From the NCBI RefSeq assembly GCF_003947415.1, contig NZ_QHKL01000003.1, positions 620,001 through 684,000 of the forward strand: a DNA stretch of 64,000 nucleotides, read 5' to 3'. Shown one piece after another: positions 10,019 through 19,112 of the stretch (the stretch's first letter is position 1; each line of letters opens with the position of its first letter). Under the pieces are notes generated by a model, which ran no database searches, was not told where the DNA came from, and saw only the letters and a program-made list of their open reading frames with translations. The translations under genes and the position numbers were made by a program. Source of the stretch: Amycolatopsis sp. WAC 01376. Its GTDB lineage: Bacteria; Actinomycetota; Actinomycetes; Mycobacteriales; Pseudonocardiaceae.

Positions 10019-10332
10019 TGGGCTGGGGAATCCTGCTCCTGGCGGGAGTCGTCGAGGTCGCCTGGTCGCAGAGCATCAAGCCGACGGAGAACTTCACCCG
10101 GTTCTGGCCGACCGTGCTGTGCTTCGTGCTCGGCGTCGCCGCGGTCTACCTGCTGTCGAAGGCGATGGACTCGCTCCCGGTGGGGACCGCGTACGCCGTG
10201 TTCACCGGCATCGGCGCGGTGGGCGCGATCGTGTTCGGCATCGTGATCCACAAGGACCCGCTCAGCTTCGGGCGGTTCGCGGCGATGGCGCTGATCGTCG
10301 GAGGGGTGGTGCTGGCGAAGGTGGCGGAGTGA
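10018..10332 (+). CDS. sugE: SMR-family transporter, SugE/Gdx-like guanidinium exporter type
   Basis: 104 residues with four membrane helices. The loop and helix motif SLPVGTAYAVFTGIGAVGA is characteristic of the SugE/Gdx branch rather than EmrE/QacE, and the membrane glutamate needed for proton coupling is present (VVEVAWS). Known Gdx proteins export guanidinium; some members also export quaternary ammonium compounds. The ATG at 10018 overlaps the azoreductase stop. No guanidine riboswitch precedes the operon; control appears to be through the TetR operator. A strong bidirectional terminator follows immediately. Confidence 0.88.
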   Translation: MGWGILLLAGVVEVAWSQSIKPTENFTRFWPTVLCFVLGVAAVYLLSKAMDSLPVGTAYAVFTGIGAVGAIVFGIVIHKDPLSFGRFAAMALIVGGVVLAKVAE

Positions 10333-10339
10333 GCCGAGT

Positions 10340-10392
10340 GTCAGGAAAGGGTCGTTCAGGACGAAAAACGTCTTGAACGACCCTTTCCTGAC
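10340..10392. terminator. Long bidirectional hairpin terminator
   Basis: A 24-nt arm at 10340-10363 (starting GTCAGGAAAGGGTCGTTCAG) pairs with 10369-10392 with one mismatch; the loop is AAAAA. It lies between the convergent SMR and prolyl oligopeptidase genes, 7 bp from one stop and 3 bp from the other. It can terminate both. Confidence 0.85.
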
Positions 10393-10395
10393 AGG

Positions 10396-12402
10396 TCAGG
10401 CCAGCTTCTCCCACAGGAATTCGAGCATCAGCGCCCATTTGAACGCCAGTTGCTCGTTGTCGGCCGCCGCGCCGTGCCCGCCCTCGATGTTCTCGTGGTA
10501 CCGCACGTCGTGTCCCTGCTCCCGCATCCGCGCGACCATCTTGCGCGCGTGGGCGGGATGCACCCGGTCGTCCCGGGTGGACGTGACGAACAGGACCGGC
10601 GGGTACTCGCCATCACCGCGCACGTTCTGGTACGGCGAGTACTTCCCGATGAAGTCCCATTCCGCCGGGTCGTCGGGGTCGCCGTACTCGGCCATCCACG
10701 ACGCGCCCGCGAGGAGTTTGTGATACCGCTTCATGTCCAGCAGCGGCACCTGGCTCACGATCGCGCCGAACAGGTGCGGATAGCGCGTCAGCATGACGCC
10801 CATCAGCAGCCCGCCGTTGCTGCCGCCCTGGATGCCGAGGCGGGCCGGCTCGCTGATGCCGCGTTCGACGAGGTCCGCGGCGACGGCCGAAAAGTCCTCG
10901 TAGACCTTGTACCGCTTGGCTTTGGTCACCGAGGTGTGCCAGTCCGGCCCGTATTCGCCGCCGCCGCGGATGTTCGCGACGACGTAGGTGCCGCCGCGCG
11001 AGAGCCAGCCGCGGCCGATGACTCCGCTGTAGCCGGGGGTCAGCGAGACCTCGAAGCCGCCGTAGCCGGTCAGCAGCGTCGGGCCGCCTTCGGCGCCGGA
11101 GGGGCGTACGACGAAGTACGGGATCTTCGTGCCGTCTTCGGACGTCGCGAAGTACTGGGAGACCGTCATGCCCTCGCTGTCGAAGAACGAGGGGGCGCGC
11201 TTGAGGACCTCGACGTCGCCGCCGACGTGCCCGTAGCTCAGTGTCGACGGCTGGGTGTAGCCGCTGGAGTCGAGCAGGTATTCGTCGCTGACGTCGGGGT
11301 CCGTGCCGGTGATCTGCGCGGTGCCCAGTTCCGGGGCGCCGGCGAGCGGCTGCGAGCGCCAGCCGTCGGACGGCGTGAGCACGCGTAGTTCCGTCCGGAC
11401 GTCGGACAGCGTCGAGAGCAACAGGTGGTTGTGCGTCCAGGCCCAATACTCCAGCGACGTGTGCGCGTCCGGGGTGAAAAGGGTCGTGAAGGTGCGCTCA
11501 CCCGCCATGAACGCGTCGAACCCGGAGGCGAGCAGGGAGCCGGAGGGGTACGTCGTGCCTTCGACGGTCCAGTCCGAGCGAAGCCGGATCAGCAGCCACT
11601 CTCGGTGCGAAGACGTCTGCGCGTCTTCGGGGACCTCGATGCGTTCGAGCCCGCCGGACGTCCGGAGATACCTTTCCGTGCGGTAGAAGTCGATCGAGCG
11701 GTAGACGAAGTCACGTTCCCAACCCTCGGTCGGGTCGTGGTGCGCGGATACCGAGACGTCGTCGGGCTTGCCCTCGAAGACCACCGTCGCCTCTTCGAGC
11801 GGGGTGCCGCGCCGCCATTCCTTCGCCAGCCTCGGATAGCCCGAACTGGTCAGCGTCCCGGGCCCGAAGTCGGTGCCGATGTAGACGCGGTCGCGGTCGA
11901 TCCAGCCGATCCGGGTCTTGGCCTCGGGCACGAAGAACCCGTCTTCGACGAAGCGTCGCTCGGCGAGGTCGAACTCGCGGACCACGGTCGCGTCGGCGCC
12001 GCCTCGCGACAGTTCGACCAGCGCGCGCTGGTAACCCGGCCGGAGGACGGCCGCGCCCTGCCACACCCAGTTCTCGCCGTCGGCCTCGGCCAGCGCGTCG
12101 ACGTCGAGCAGGAGCTCCCACTCCGGCGTGTCGAGCCGGTACTGCTCCAGGGTGGTGCGGCGCCACAGGCCGCGGGGGTTGGCCGAGTCCTGCCAGAAGT
12201 TGTACAGGTACTCGCCGCGGCGCCGGATGTAGGGAATCCGGTCGTCGGCGTCGAGGACCTCGCGGACCTCGTCACGGATCCCGGCGAATCGCTCGCCGCC
12301 CGCCAGTTCCTCCAGAGCTTCGGCGTTGCGGGCTCGCACCCAGTCCAGCGCTTCTTCGCCGGTCACGTCTTCCAGCCACAGGTACGGGTCCTCGTCACTC
12401 AT
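10396..12402 (-). CDS. Prolyl oligopeptidase (S9A) family serine peptidase
   Basis: 668 residues from ATG 12402 (MSDEDPYLWLEDV, the typical N-terminus); the frame continues upstream but without similarity. An N-terminal seven-bladed propeller region is followed by the alpha/beta-hydrolase domain with nucleophile motif QGGSNGGLL, the Asp in TRDDRVHPAH and the His in EGGHGAAAD. It cleaves short peptides after proline in the cytoplasm, as no signal peptide is seen. Length is close to the roughly 700-residue family. It is divergent from the zinc metallopeptidase gene. Confidence 0.93.
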   Translation of the reverse strand: MSDEDPYLWLEDVTGEEALDWVRARNAEALEELAGGERFAGIRDEVREVLDADDRIPYIRRRGEYLYNFWQDSANPRGLWRRTTLEQYRLDTPEWELLLDVDALAEADGENWVWQGAAVLRPGYQRALVELSRGGADATVVREFDLAERRFVEDGFFVPEAKTRIGWIDRDRVYIGTDFGPGTLTSSGYPRLAKEWRRGTPLEEATVVFEGKPDDVSVSAHHDPTEGWERDFVYRSIDFYRTERYLRTSGGLERIEVPEDAQTSSHREWLLIRLRSDWTVEGTTYPSGSLLASGFDAFMAGERTFTTLFTPDAHTSLEYWAWTHNHLLLSTLSDVRTELRVLTPSDGWRSQPLAGAPELGTAQITGTDPDVSDEYLLDSSGYTQPSTLSYGHVGGDVEVLKRAPSFFDSEGMTVSQYFATSEDGTKIPYFVVRPSGAEGGPTLLTGYGGFEVSLTPGYSGVIGRGWLSRGGTYVVANIRGGGEYGPDWHTSVTKAKRYKVYEDFSAVAADLVERGISEPARLGIQGGSNGGLLMGVMLTRYPHLFGAIVSQVPLLDMKRYHKLLAGASWMAEYGDPDDPAEWDFIGKYSPYQNVRGDGEYPPVLFVTSTRDDRVHPAHARKMVARMREQGHDVRYHENIEGGHGAAADNEQLAFKWALMLEFLWEKLA

Positions 12403-12508
12403 GCTGACAGTCTCGCCGTGGCCCCGGTCCCGGCGCCACCAGGTGCGGTGTTTTCGCCTGCCCTGCCGGTACTCCGTATGCTGTTGGCTCGCACGTTTGG
12501 GGGACACC

Positions 12509-13441
12509 ATGACCGGCACCGACGAGGTACCCAGACCGTTCGCGCCCTCGCCGGGTCGTCCCGAAAGCCCTCGAAATACGGGGGCCGCCGTGGTCGGTCT
12601 GCTCATCGTCGCCGCCTTGACCACCACCGGGATGGCGATGGCGGGCGGGCCGAGGAAGATCGACGGCCAGGCCCTCCCGGTGTCCGGTCAGTACACCTCG
12701 GAAGGCGACAAGGCCCCGGCCGGGAACGCGAAACCCGCGCCCAAGGAGGTGCGGGAACTGGAGACGAACCCGCTGCTGGCCGACGGCGTCGCGCTCGGCG
12801 CGGTCACCTGCCGCCTGCCCGGGATCAGCCGCGAGCCCGCGAAGCTGGAGACCTACTACAAGACTTTCGTGACGTGCTTGGCCGAAGCCTGGAAACCCGC
12901 CTTGGACCAGGCGAACGAGCCCGCGCTGACGGTGACCGTGCAGGTGACGCTGCCCGAGACCAGCGCCTGCGGGAAGGCACCGGGCGAGAACGAGGCCGTC
13001 GCCTACTACTGCGGCGGCGACACCACGATCTACGCGCCGACCGAGTGGATGCTGGGCGACGCGGGCCTCGAACGGTCCCGTCATCTCGCGACGATGGCCC
13101 ACGAGTACGGGCACCACGTCCAGCGGTCCAGCGGGATCCTGTCGGCGGCCGCGGAGAAGATGTCGTCGCCGGAGGAGAACTCGCCCGCCGACAAGGAACT
13201 GGTCCGCCGCATCGAACTGCAGGCGAACTGCTTCGGCGCGCTCGCCCTCGCGGCCGCCGCCGGACGCGGTTCGATCAGCAAGTCGCTGGCCAACGCGGCC
13301 CTCGACGACTATGGCCGCGCCGACGACAGCGACACCCACGGCAGCCGCCGTAACCAGCTGAAATGGGCGAAGGCCGGCTTCTCCGGGAAAGCGACGTCGG
13401 CGTGCAACACCTGGGCGGCCCCGGCCTCGGACGTCAAATGA
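12509..13441 (+). CDS. Membrane-anchored neutral zinc metallopeptidase (YpfJ-like)
   Basis: 310 residues. A cytoplasmic proline-rich start is followed by one membrane helix (about residues 25-45) and an extracytoplasmic peptidase domain with HEYGHH at about 198-203 and a downstream Glu region (RRIELQANCFGA). This is the Zn_peptidase (PF04228) layout. Two cysteine pairs (CRLPG/VTCLAE and SACG/YYCGG) could form disulfides outside the cell. ATG 12509 was chosen; the frame extends upstream without support. Its TGA overlaps the next ATG (ATGA), coupling it to a TPR-like protein. The physiological substrate is unknown. Confidence 0.88.
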   Translation: MTGTDEVPRPFAPSPGRPESPRNTGAAVVGLLIVAALTTTGMAMAGGPRKIDGQALPVSGQYTSEGDKAPAGNAKPAPKEVRELETNPLLADGVALGAVTCRLPGISREPAKLETYYKTFVTCLAEAWKPALDQANEPALTVTVQVTLPETSACGKAPGENEAVAYYCGGDTTIYAPTEWMLGDAGLERSRHLATMAHEYGHHVQRSSGILSAAAEKMSSPEENSPADKELVRRIELQANCFGALALAAAAGRGSISKSLANAALDDYGRADDSDTHGSRRNQLKWAKAGFSGKATSACNTWAAPASDVK

Positions 13442-13920
13442 CCGACGACGTGATGGCCGAGATCAACACCGGCCTCCAGCTGCACATCTCCGGTGATCGC
13501 GTCGGCGCGCGCGAGAAGTTCGCGGCGCTGTGGGAGCGGATCGGCGAGGAAGGCGACCCGCTGCACCGGTGCGCGCTCGCGCACTACATGGCCGACGTCC
13601 GCGACGACCCGGCCGACGAACTCGCCTGGGATCTCCGCGCGCTCGCGGCGGCCGATTCGCTCACCGACGAACGCGCCAAGGAGTACCACGCGACGCTGGC
13701 CGTGCGCGGCTTCTACCCGTCGCTGCACCTGAACCTCGCCGAGGATTACCGCAAACTCGGTGATCACGAGTCCGCGAAGGCCCAGTGGGAGCTCGGGCGG
13801 GGCACCCTCGGCGCGCTCGGCGACGACCCGTACGGCGCCGGGATCGTCCAGGCCTACGACGCGCTCGCGACCAGATTGGGCATGGAACCGGACTCTCCGG
13901 ACTTTCGCGCCGGGCGGTGA
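13438..13920 (+). CDS. TPR-like helical protein
   Basis: 160 residues, all helical, with tetratricopeptide-like spacing (SLHLNLAEDYRKLGDHESAKAQWELGRG). It starts at ATG 13438, overlapping the metallopeptidase stop by 4 bp. No signal peptide or membrane segment is seen, so it would be cytoplasmic. Translational coupling suggests that it works with, or buffers the level of, the membrane peptidase, but no function is known. About 40 bp separate it from the CBS gene. Confidence 0.75.
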   Translation: MTDDVMAEINTGLQLHISGDRVGAREKFAALWERIGEEGDPLHRCALAHYMADVRDDPADELAWDLRALAAADSLTDERAKEYHATLAVRGFYPSLHLNLAEDYRKLGDHESAKAQWELGRGTLGALGDDPYGAGIVQAYDALATRLGMEPDSPDFRAGR

Positions 13921-13963
13921 GGCCATAACCTGGAGTGACTCAGGTCACCCGGGAGGAGCGCGT

Positions 13964-14395
13964 ATGCGGATTTCCGATCTGTTGCGGAACAAGGGGGCGG
14001 CCGTCGCGACCGTCTCGCCGGAGACGAACGTCACCGAACTGCTCGAGAGACTCGCGGAGCACAACGTCGGCGCCCTGGTGGTCGTCGACGCCGAGGGCGG
14101 GATCGTCGGCATCGTCTCCGAACGGGACGTGGTGCGGCGGCTCAACGAGCGCGGACCCCAGCTGCTCGACGGATCGGTCGCCGCGATCATGACGAAGATG
14201 GTCGCCAGCTGCACCCCCGAGGACTCGGTCGACCAGCTGTCCGTCCTGATGACCGAACGCCGCATCCGGCACGTCCCGGTCGTGGTGGACGGCAGGCTGG
14301 CAGGGATCGTGAGCATCGGCGACGTCGTGAAGACCCGGATGGAACAGCTGGAGAAGAGCCAGGAACAGCTGGAGGCGTACATCTCCCAGGGCTGA
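13964..14395 (+). CDS. Tandem CBS-domain protein
   Basis: 143 residues consisting of two CBS domains (about residues 8-62 and 75-128) and a short acidic helical tail. Signature strands are visible (GALVVVDAEGGIVGIVSERDVVRRL, RIRHVPVVVDGRLAGIVSIGDVV in outline). CBS pairs bind adenosine nucleotides and act as stand-alone sensors in actinobacteria. A strong Shine-Dalgarno sequence (GGGAGGAG at 13951-13958) is 5 nt before ATG 13964. A terminator hairpin follows 22 bp after the stop. Confidence 0.9.
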   Translation: MRISDLLRNKGAAVATVSPETNVTELLERLAEHNVGALVVVDAEGGIVGIVSERDVVRRLNERGPQLLDGSVAAIMTKMVASCTPEDSVDQLSVLMTERRIRHVPVVVDGRLAGIVSIGDVVKTRMEQLEKSQEQLEAYISQG

Positions 14396-14417
14396 GCCAC
14401 TGAAATACGCTGACCGG

Positions 14418-14447
14418 AGGGCCGTTCCCGAAGCCGGGAACGGCCCT
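14418..14447. terminator. Bidirectional terminator
   Basis: A perfect 13-bp stem, AGGGCCGTTCCCG at 14418-14430 and its complement at 14435-14447, with loop AAGC. It lies between the convergent CBS and GH15 genes. Confidence 0.85.
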
Positions 14448-14460
14448 TCGCACGCTCGGC

Positions 14461-16269
14461 TCAGCCGATTGCCCTGTCGAGCGTGAGCGCGGCGTCGATG
14501 AGGCCGAGGTGGGTGAACGCCTGCGGGAAGTTGCCGAGTTGCTCGCCGCTCGGGCCGATCTCTTCCGCGTAGAGGCCGACGTGGTTTGCGTAGGTCAGCA
14601 TCTTCTCGAACACCAGCCGCGCCTTCTCCGGATACCCGGCACGGGCGAGAGCGGTGACGTAGCCGAACGTGCACAGCGAGAACGTGCCCTCGTCTCCGCG
14701 CAGGCCGTCGGGTGAGGCACTGGGGTCATAGCGGTGGACGAGGCTGTCGGTCACCAGTTCGTTCTCGATGCCGGCCAGGGTCGCCAGCCAGCTCGGGTCG
14801 TGCGGGGTGATGAAACCGACGTCGGCCATGCGAAGCAGGGACGCGTCGAGGGAGACCGAGCCGTATCGCTGGACGAAGGCCTGTTTGAGCGGACTCCAGC
14901 CGTACTCCCAGATCTGGTCGTAGACCCGGTCGCGTTCGGTCCGCCAGGAGTCGAGCGCGCAGGGCAGGCCGTGCGCCGTCGCGAGGCGGACGCCGCGATC
15001 GAAAGCGACCCAGCTCATGAGCCTGCCGTAGGTGAAGTCGGCCTTTCCCTCCCGCGTCTCCCAGATTCCGTCGTCGGGCTGGTCCCAGTTCGCCGCGAGC
15101 CAGTCGAGCAGGCCGGTGAGCGCCTTCCAGCCGTCGTGCCCGACCTCGGCGCCCCGCCGGTCGGCCTGGTACACGGTGTCGAGCAGTTCGCCGTAGACGT
15201 CGAGCTGGAGCTGCTCGGCCGCGGAGTTGCCGATGCGCACCGGCACCGAGCCGCGGTACCCGGACCAGTGCGCGAGCGATTCCTCCAGCAGATCCGAGGA
15301 CCCGTCGACGCGGTACATGATCTTCAGCCTGCCGTCGCCGTGGAGGTGGCGCTCCCGGAGCCAGTGGGCGAACGCGACCGCTTCGTCCGTGAACCCCAAC
15401 GCCAGCAAGGAAGAGACCGACAACGACGCGTCCCGCACCCAGGCGTAGCGGTAGTCCCAGTTCCGTTCGCCGCCGATCTGTTCCGGCAGGCTCGTGGTCG
15501 GCGCGGCGACCATCGCCCCGGTCGGCGCGTAGGTCAGCAGCTTGAGGGTGATCGCGGACCGGTCGACCATCTCACGCCAGCGCCCCCGATAGGTCGAATG
15601 GTTCAGCCAGTCCTGCCAGAAGCGGACGGTCTCGTCGAAGGCCTGCTCGATCTCGGAGACCGGGATCGCACGGGGCTCCCCGCCGTCCGACTCGAGCACG
15701 AAACCCCGTGCCTGCCCGGTTTCCAGCCTCACCGAGCCGTAGACGCCGCCTTCGAGGACGTGGGCGTGCATCGACGGCGGATCGCCCGGTTCCCGGACCG
15801 CGTGCAGGGTCAAAGTGGACTCCCCGCTGTCGAACAGCACGCCGTCTTCGGTGACGGTGGTGGTGTGCGGGCGGCGTGCGTAGTCGAAGCGCGGGACGAC
15901 CTCCATGGCGAACTCGACGTGCCCGCGCACGCAGCGGACCATCCGGATCAGCCGGTGGCCGCCGTCGGCGTGCCCGCCGGTCACCGGACGCAGGAAATCG
16001 ACGACCTCGCCGGTGCCCAGCCTGGTCATGAACCGGGTGATCAGCACGGCGGTGCCGGGGAAATAGAACTGACGTGACGTGTACGGCTCCCGGACGGGAC
16101 GGATCCGGCAGTGGCCGCCGCCGGGATCCAGGAGCGCGCCGAACACGCTCGGGGAATCGAACCGAGGGCAGCAGAACCAGTCGATCGCGCCGCCGGTGCT
16201 CACCAGCGCGGCGGTCTGCAGGTCTCCGATCAGCCCGTGGTCGGCGATCGGCGGGTGATGGTGGTTCAC
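14461..16269 (-). CDS. Glycoside hydrolase family 15 (glucoamylase/trehalase-like)
   Basis: 602 residues from GTG 16269, which has AAGGAG 5-6 nt upstream on its strand; the frame continues upstream to 16401 without support. The N-terminus IADHGLIGDLQTAALV and GGAIDWFCCPRFDSPSVF are typical of actinobacterial GH15 proteins. The catalytic module shows WDYRYAWVRDASL, the general-acid region GIWETR and the base region GEQLGNFPQAF. No signal peptide is seen, so it acts inside the cell, probably on trehalose or malto-oligosaccharides. Mycobacterial relatives are trehalases; substrate choice here is not certain. Confidence 0.92.
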   Translation of the reverse strand: MNHHHPPIADHGLIGDLQTAALVSTGGAIDWFCCPRFDSPSVFGALLDPGGGHCRIRPVREPYTSRQFYFPGTAVLITRFMTRLGTGEVVDFLRPVTGGHADGGHRLIRMVRCVRGHVEFAMEVVPRFDYARRPHTTTVTEDGVLFDSGESTLTLHAVREPGDPPSMHAHVLEGGVYGSVRLETGQARGFVLESDGGEPRAIPVSEIEQAFDETVRFWQDWLNHSTYRGRWREMVDRSAITLKLLTYAPTGAMVAAPTTSLPEQIGGERNWDYRYAWVRDASLSVSSLLALGFTDEAVAFAHWLRERHLHGDGRLKIMYRVDGSSDLLEESLAHWSGYRGSVPVRIGNSAAEQLQLDVYGELLDTVYQADRRGAEVGHDGWKALTGLLDWLAANWDQPDDGIWETREGKADFTYGRLMSWVAFDRGVRLATAHGLPCALDSWRTERDRVYDQIWEYGWSPLKQAFVQRYGSVSLDASLLRMADVGFITPHDPSWLATLAGIENELVTDSLVHRYDPSASPDGLRGDEGTFSLCTFGYVTALARAGYPEKARLVFEKMLTYANHVGLYAEEIGPSGEQLGNFPQAFTHLGLIDAALTLDRAIG

Positions 16270-16463
16270 GGGGACTCCTTGCCGGAAGGGCTTTTCCGAC
16301 GACCCTGGCCCGCCCTCGGGAAGCGGGGCGTCACCCTGGCCGGATGACTTCCGGGTCCGGACGGAGTCCTGGCGCTCATCCGCCTCAGGTGATGTGCGCA
16401 CCCCCGTCGCCGCTGTGCGATGGCCACCGTCAGATCACCCATTTTCAGAAGGGACGGTGAGCC

Positions 16464-16997
16464 GTGGACACGTTGACCATCTGGACGTTCCGCTCGGCCG
16501 AAGGCGCGGATCGTGCGGCGGAGACCGTGAGGAGCCTGGCGAAGAACCAGCTCATCTCGGTACACGACGCCGCGACGGTGTCGTGGCCGGTGGGCGCCTC
16601 CAAACCGAAGCTCCGCCAGTTGCGCAATCTGGCCGGCCGCGGCGCGCTGAGCGGCGCGTTCTGGGGACTGCTCTTCGGCCTGATCTTCCTCGTGCCGCTG
16701 CTCGGCGCGGCGCTCGGAGCCACGGCGGGTGCTTTCGGCGGGCTCACTTCGGATTACGGCATCGACGACGACCTGATCAAGGAGATCAGGGGGACCGTCA
16801 CCGAAGGCACGTCGGCTCTTTTCCTGCTGAGTTCGGGCGCGGTCATCGACAAAGTGCGAGACGCCTTCACCGGCGAGGAAACACCTGAGCTGGCCTTCAC
16901 GAACCTGACGTCCGAACAGGAAGCGGCCCTGCGGGAAAGCTTCCTGCCGGACCAGGAATTCCAGACCGCCGAGGCGCCGGGAACGGGGACGAAATGA
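16464..16997 (+). CDS. DUF1269 family membrane-associated protein
   Basis: 177 residues. The N-terminal ferredoxin-like part (TIWTFRSAEGADRAAETV) is followed by a glycine-rich double membrane hairpin (FWGLLFGLIFLVPLLGAALG in outline, about residues 64-95) and a soluble C-terminal region. This matches DUF1269. GTG 16464 follows a GAAGGGACGG Shine-Dalgarno region. It overlaps the next gene by 4 bp and belongs to a three-gene run of membrane proteins. Function is unknown. Confidence 0.85.
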   Translation: MDTLTIWTFRSAEGADRAAETVRSLAKNQLISVHDAATVSWPVGASKPKLRQLRNLAGRGALSGAFWGLLFGLIFLVPLLGAALGATAGAFGGLTSDYGIDDDLIKEIRGTVTEGTSALFLLSSGAVIDKVRDAFTGEETPELAFTNLTSEQEAALRESFLPDQEFQTAEAPGTGTK

Positions 16998-17434
16998 GCC
17001 GGCAGTGGAGTGCCGGCGCCGATCTCGCCGATCGATCCGGGATCCGGCCGGTCTGGGCCGGATGGATCGTCTTCGCCAGCGTGATCATGCTCATCCTCGG
17101 CGCGTTCGACGTCATCGCCGGGATCGTGGCGCTGGTCCGGGGCGACTACTACATCTCAGGCCCGGAGTACTCGCTCGTCCTCGACGTGACCGGCTGGGCG
17201 TGGGCCCATCTGGTCGGCGGCACGCTGGTGGCGATCGCGGGTGGCTTCCTCATCTCGGGAGCCATCTGGGCGAGGGTGGTCGCGGTGCTCTTCGCGGCCG
17301 GGAACGCGGTGACCCATCTGGTGTTCCTCTCGGCGCATCCGCTGTGGTCGATGATCGTGATCGCCCTGTGCGTGACGGTCATCTGGGCGGTCGTCATCCA
17401 CGGTGACGAGATCCCGAACCGCGGGTCATGGTGA
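16994..17434 (+). CDS. Four-helix membrane protein (DUF7144-like)
   Basis: 146 residues with four membrane helices (about residues 22-45, 65-90, 92-112 and 117-137). Segments such as WAGWIVFASVIMLILGAFDVI and GWAWAHLVGGTLVAIAG match a family of small actinobacterial membrane proteins that I believe is DUF7144. It starts inside the DUF1269 gene (ATGA) and ends inside the AI-2E transporter gene, so the three are translationally linked. No function is known. Confidence 0.75.
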   Translation: MSRQWSAGADLADRSGIRPVWAGWIVFASVIMLILGAFDVIAGIVALVRGDYYISGPEYSLVLDVTGWAWAHLVGGTLVAIAGGFLISGAIWARVVAVLFAAGNAVTHLVFLSAHPLWSMIVIALCVTVIWAVVIHGDEIPNRGSW

Positions 17435-18606
17435 CCGATCGGCCTGCGAGCCGAACACCGCGGGCGCTCGTCGTCCTGCTCGCCGCGGCCGCGATCGTGG
17501 TCGCCATCGCGGGGATCAAAGCGGTCGCGTGGCTGGCGGCGCCGACGTTGCTGGCGCTCGTCATCGTGATCACGCTCAGCCCCGCGCACGGCGGCCTGCG
17601 GCGCTTCGGCTTCCCGCGCTGGGCGGCGACGGCGGCGCTCGTGGTGTTCGTTTACGGGATTCTCGTCGCCTTTTGCGTCGCGATGATCGTTTCGGTCGCC
17701 CAGCTCGCGGAGCTGTTGCCGCGCTACGGCGACCGGATCACCGCCCTGTACGAGGAAATCGCCGGGGTGCTGGCGGAATTCGGTGCGGGACCCGCCCAGG
17801 TACGCGAGATCTTCCACTCTCTCGATCCCGGCGAACTCCTTTCGTACGCCGGTTCCTTGCTCGCCGATCTGACCGGTGTCACCACGAGCCTGGTCTTCCT
17901 GCTGGGGCTCTTGCTGTTCCTCAGCGCGGAGACGGCGGACATCGACGACCGGATCGCCGGGATCGCGGGAGAGCGGGCACGCACGGCCGAAGCGCTGCGT
18001 GACTTCGGCCGCCGCGTCCGCGTTTACCTGGCGGTGACCACGGTCTTCGGGCTGCTCGTCGCGGCGATCGACGTCCTCGCGCTGGTCCTGCTGGGAGTTC
18101 CGCTCGCGGCGTTGTGGGGTCTGCTTTCGTTCGTGACCAACTACATCCCGACGATCGGGTTCCTGCTCGGCCTCGGCCCGCCCGCCACGCTCGCGCTCCT
18201 CGACGGCGGCTGGCGGGTCATGGCGGCGGTGGTGGTGGTCTACATCGTGATCAATTTCGTGCTGCAGTCGCTGATCCAGCCGCGGTATGTCGGCAACGCG
18301 GTCGGCCTGTCGGCGACGGCGACGTTCGTCGCGCTGGTGTTCTGGGCCTGGGTGCTCGGACCGCTCGGGACGTTGCTCTCGGTTCCGGCGACCCTGCTGG
18401 CGCTGGCCGTGCTGGTCGACGACCCGCGGCGCAGCTGGATCACCGCGCTGGTGGGGTCGCCCCGGCGGGGACCCGCGGGCGATCAGAACAGGATGAGCAC
18501 GACGAAGAAGAGGCACGCCACGATGTTCAGCAACCAGCCGTGGTCGTTCGTCCAGTCGCGGACGGCGGGCATGAGCCGGGCGGCTCGCCGCCGGAAGAGG
18601 AGATAG
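17428..18606 (+). CDS. AI-2E family transporter (PerM-like)
   Basis: 392 residues with about eight membrane helices and the AI-2E/PerM landmarks: the central amphipathic region followed by SFVTNYIPTIGFLLGLGP and the C-terminal PRYVGNAVGLSATATFVALVFWAWVLGPLGTLL segment (quoted in outline). Substrates vary in the family (AI-2, sodium, small metabolites). ATG 17428 overlaps the previous stop. The last 40 or so codons form a basic tail (RAARRRKRR) and run 124 bp into the 3' end of the convergent GAP gene, an unusually long overlap, so the tail may be poorly conserved. Confidence 0.85.
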   Translation: MVTDRPASRTPRALVVLLAAAAIVVAIAGIKAVAWLAAPTLLALVIVITLSPAHGGLRRFGFPRWAATAALVVFVYGILVAFCVAMIVSVAQLAELLPRYGDRITALYEEIAGVLAEFGAGPAQVREIFHSLDPGELLSYAGSLLADLTGVTTSLVFLLGLLLFLSAETADIDDRIAGIAGERARTAEALRDFGRRVRVYLAVTTVFGLLVAAIDVLALVLLGVPLAALWGLLSFVTNYIPTIGFLLGLGPPATLALLDGGWRVMAAVVVVYIVINFVLQSLIQPRYVGNAVGLSATATFVALVFWAWVLGPLGTLLSVPATLLALAVLVDDPRRSWITALVGSPRRGPAGDQNRMSTTKKRHATMFSNQPWSFVQSRTAGMSRAARRRKRR

Positions 18607-19112
18607 GCCAAGAGCGGCAGGGCGGCGATCAGCGTGGTGGTCAGGAGAAACGGGATCGCCGCGCCGAACCCGGCCCCGCCGCGGCCGAGGTCGAGGCCGA
18701 CGACGCACATCACGACGACGTCCGACGGAAAGAACGCGATGAGCAGGAATCCGGTGCGGAATCCGCGCCGCGGGCCCGCCGACATGAGTGTTCCCAGCCA
18801 TTTCGGCGGTTCCGCGGTCTCGCGGTGGGTCCAGTTCCGGATCGCCACTCCCAGGAGAAGCGCGACCAGACCGTACTGGATCAGCGTGTAGACCGAACCG
18901 TCCGAGCCGGAGACGAGGGGATCGGGTGGCAGAAGGCTTGCCAGCCAGGTCGTGAGCGCGGTTCCCGCCGTCACGGCCGTGGCCACGCCCGCCACGAACG
19001 CGAGAGAGGTCGGCACCGCGCGCGCCGTCGTGATCAGGATCAGCGCCGACACGAATTGCGGCCCGGCCATCATGGTGATCGCGAGCGGGAGCACCGTGAG
19101 CGATTCCGTCAT
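18483..19112 (-). CDS. GAP-family (Sap/SfLAP-like) membrane protein
   Basis: 209 residues with six membrane helices in a LysE-like arrangement (MTESLTVLPLAITMMAGPQ, ALTTWLASLLPPD, LIAFFPSDVVVM). It matches the 'sulfolipid-1-addressing protein' or GAP family, which in mycobacteria helps move lipids or glycolipids across the membrane. The substrate here is unknown. It converges on the AI-2E gene with a 124-bp overlap. A stem at 19151-19192 lies 38 bp upstream of its start. Confidence 0.82.
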   Translation of the reverse strand: MTESLTVLPLAITMMAGPQFVSALILITTARAVPTSLAFVAGVATAVTAGTALTTWLASLLPPDPLVSGSDGSVYTLIQYGLVALLLGVAIRNWTHRETAEPPKWLGTLMSAGPRRGFRTGFLLIAFFPSDVVVMCVVGLDLGRGGAGFGAAIPFLLTTTLIAALPLLAYLLFRRRAARLMPAVRDWTNDHGWLLNIVACLFFVVLILF

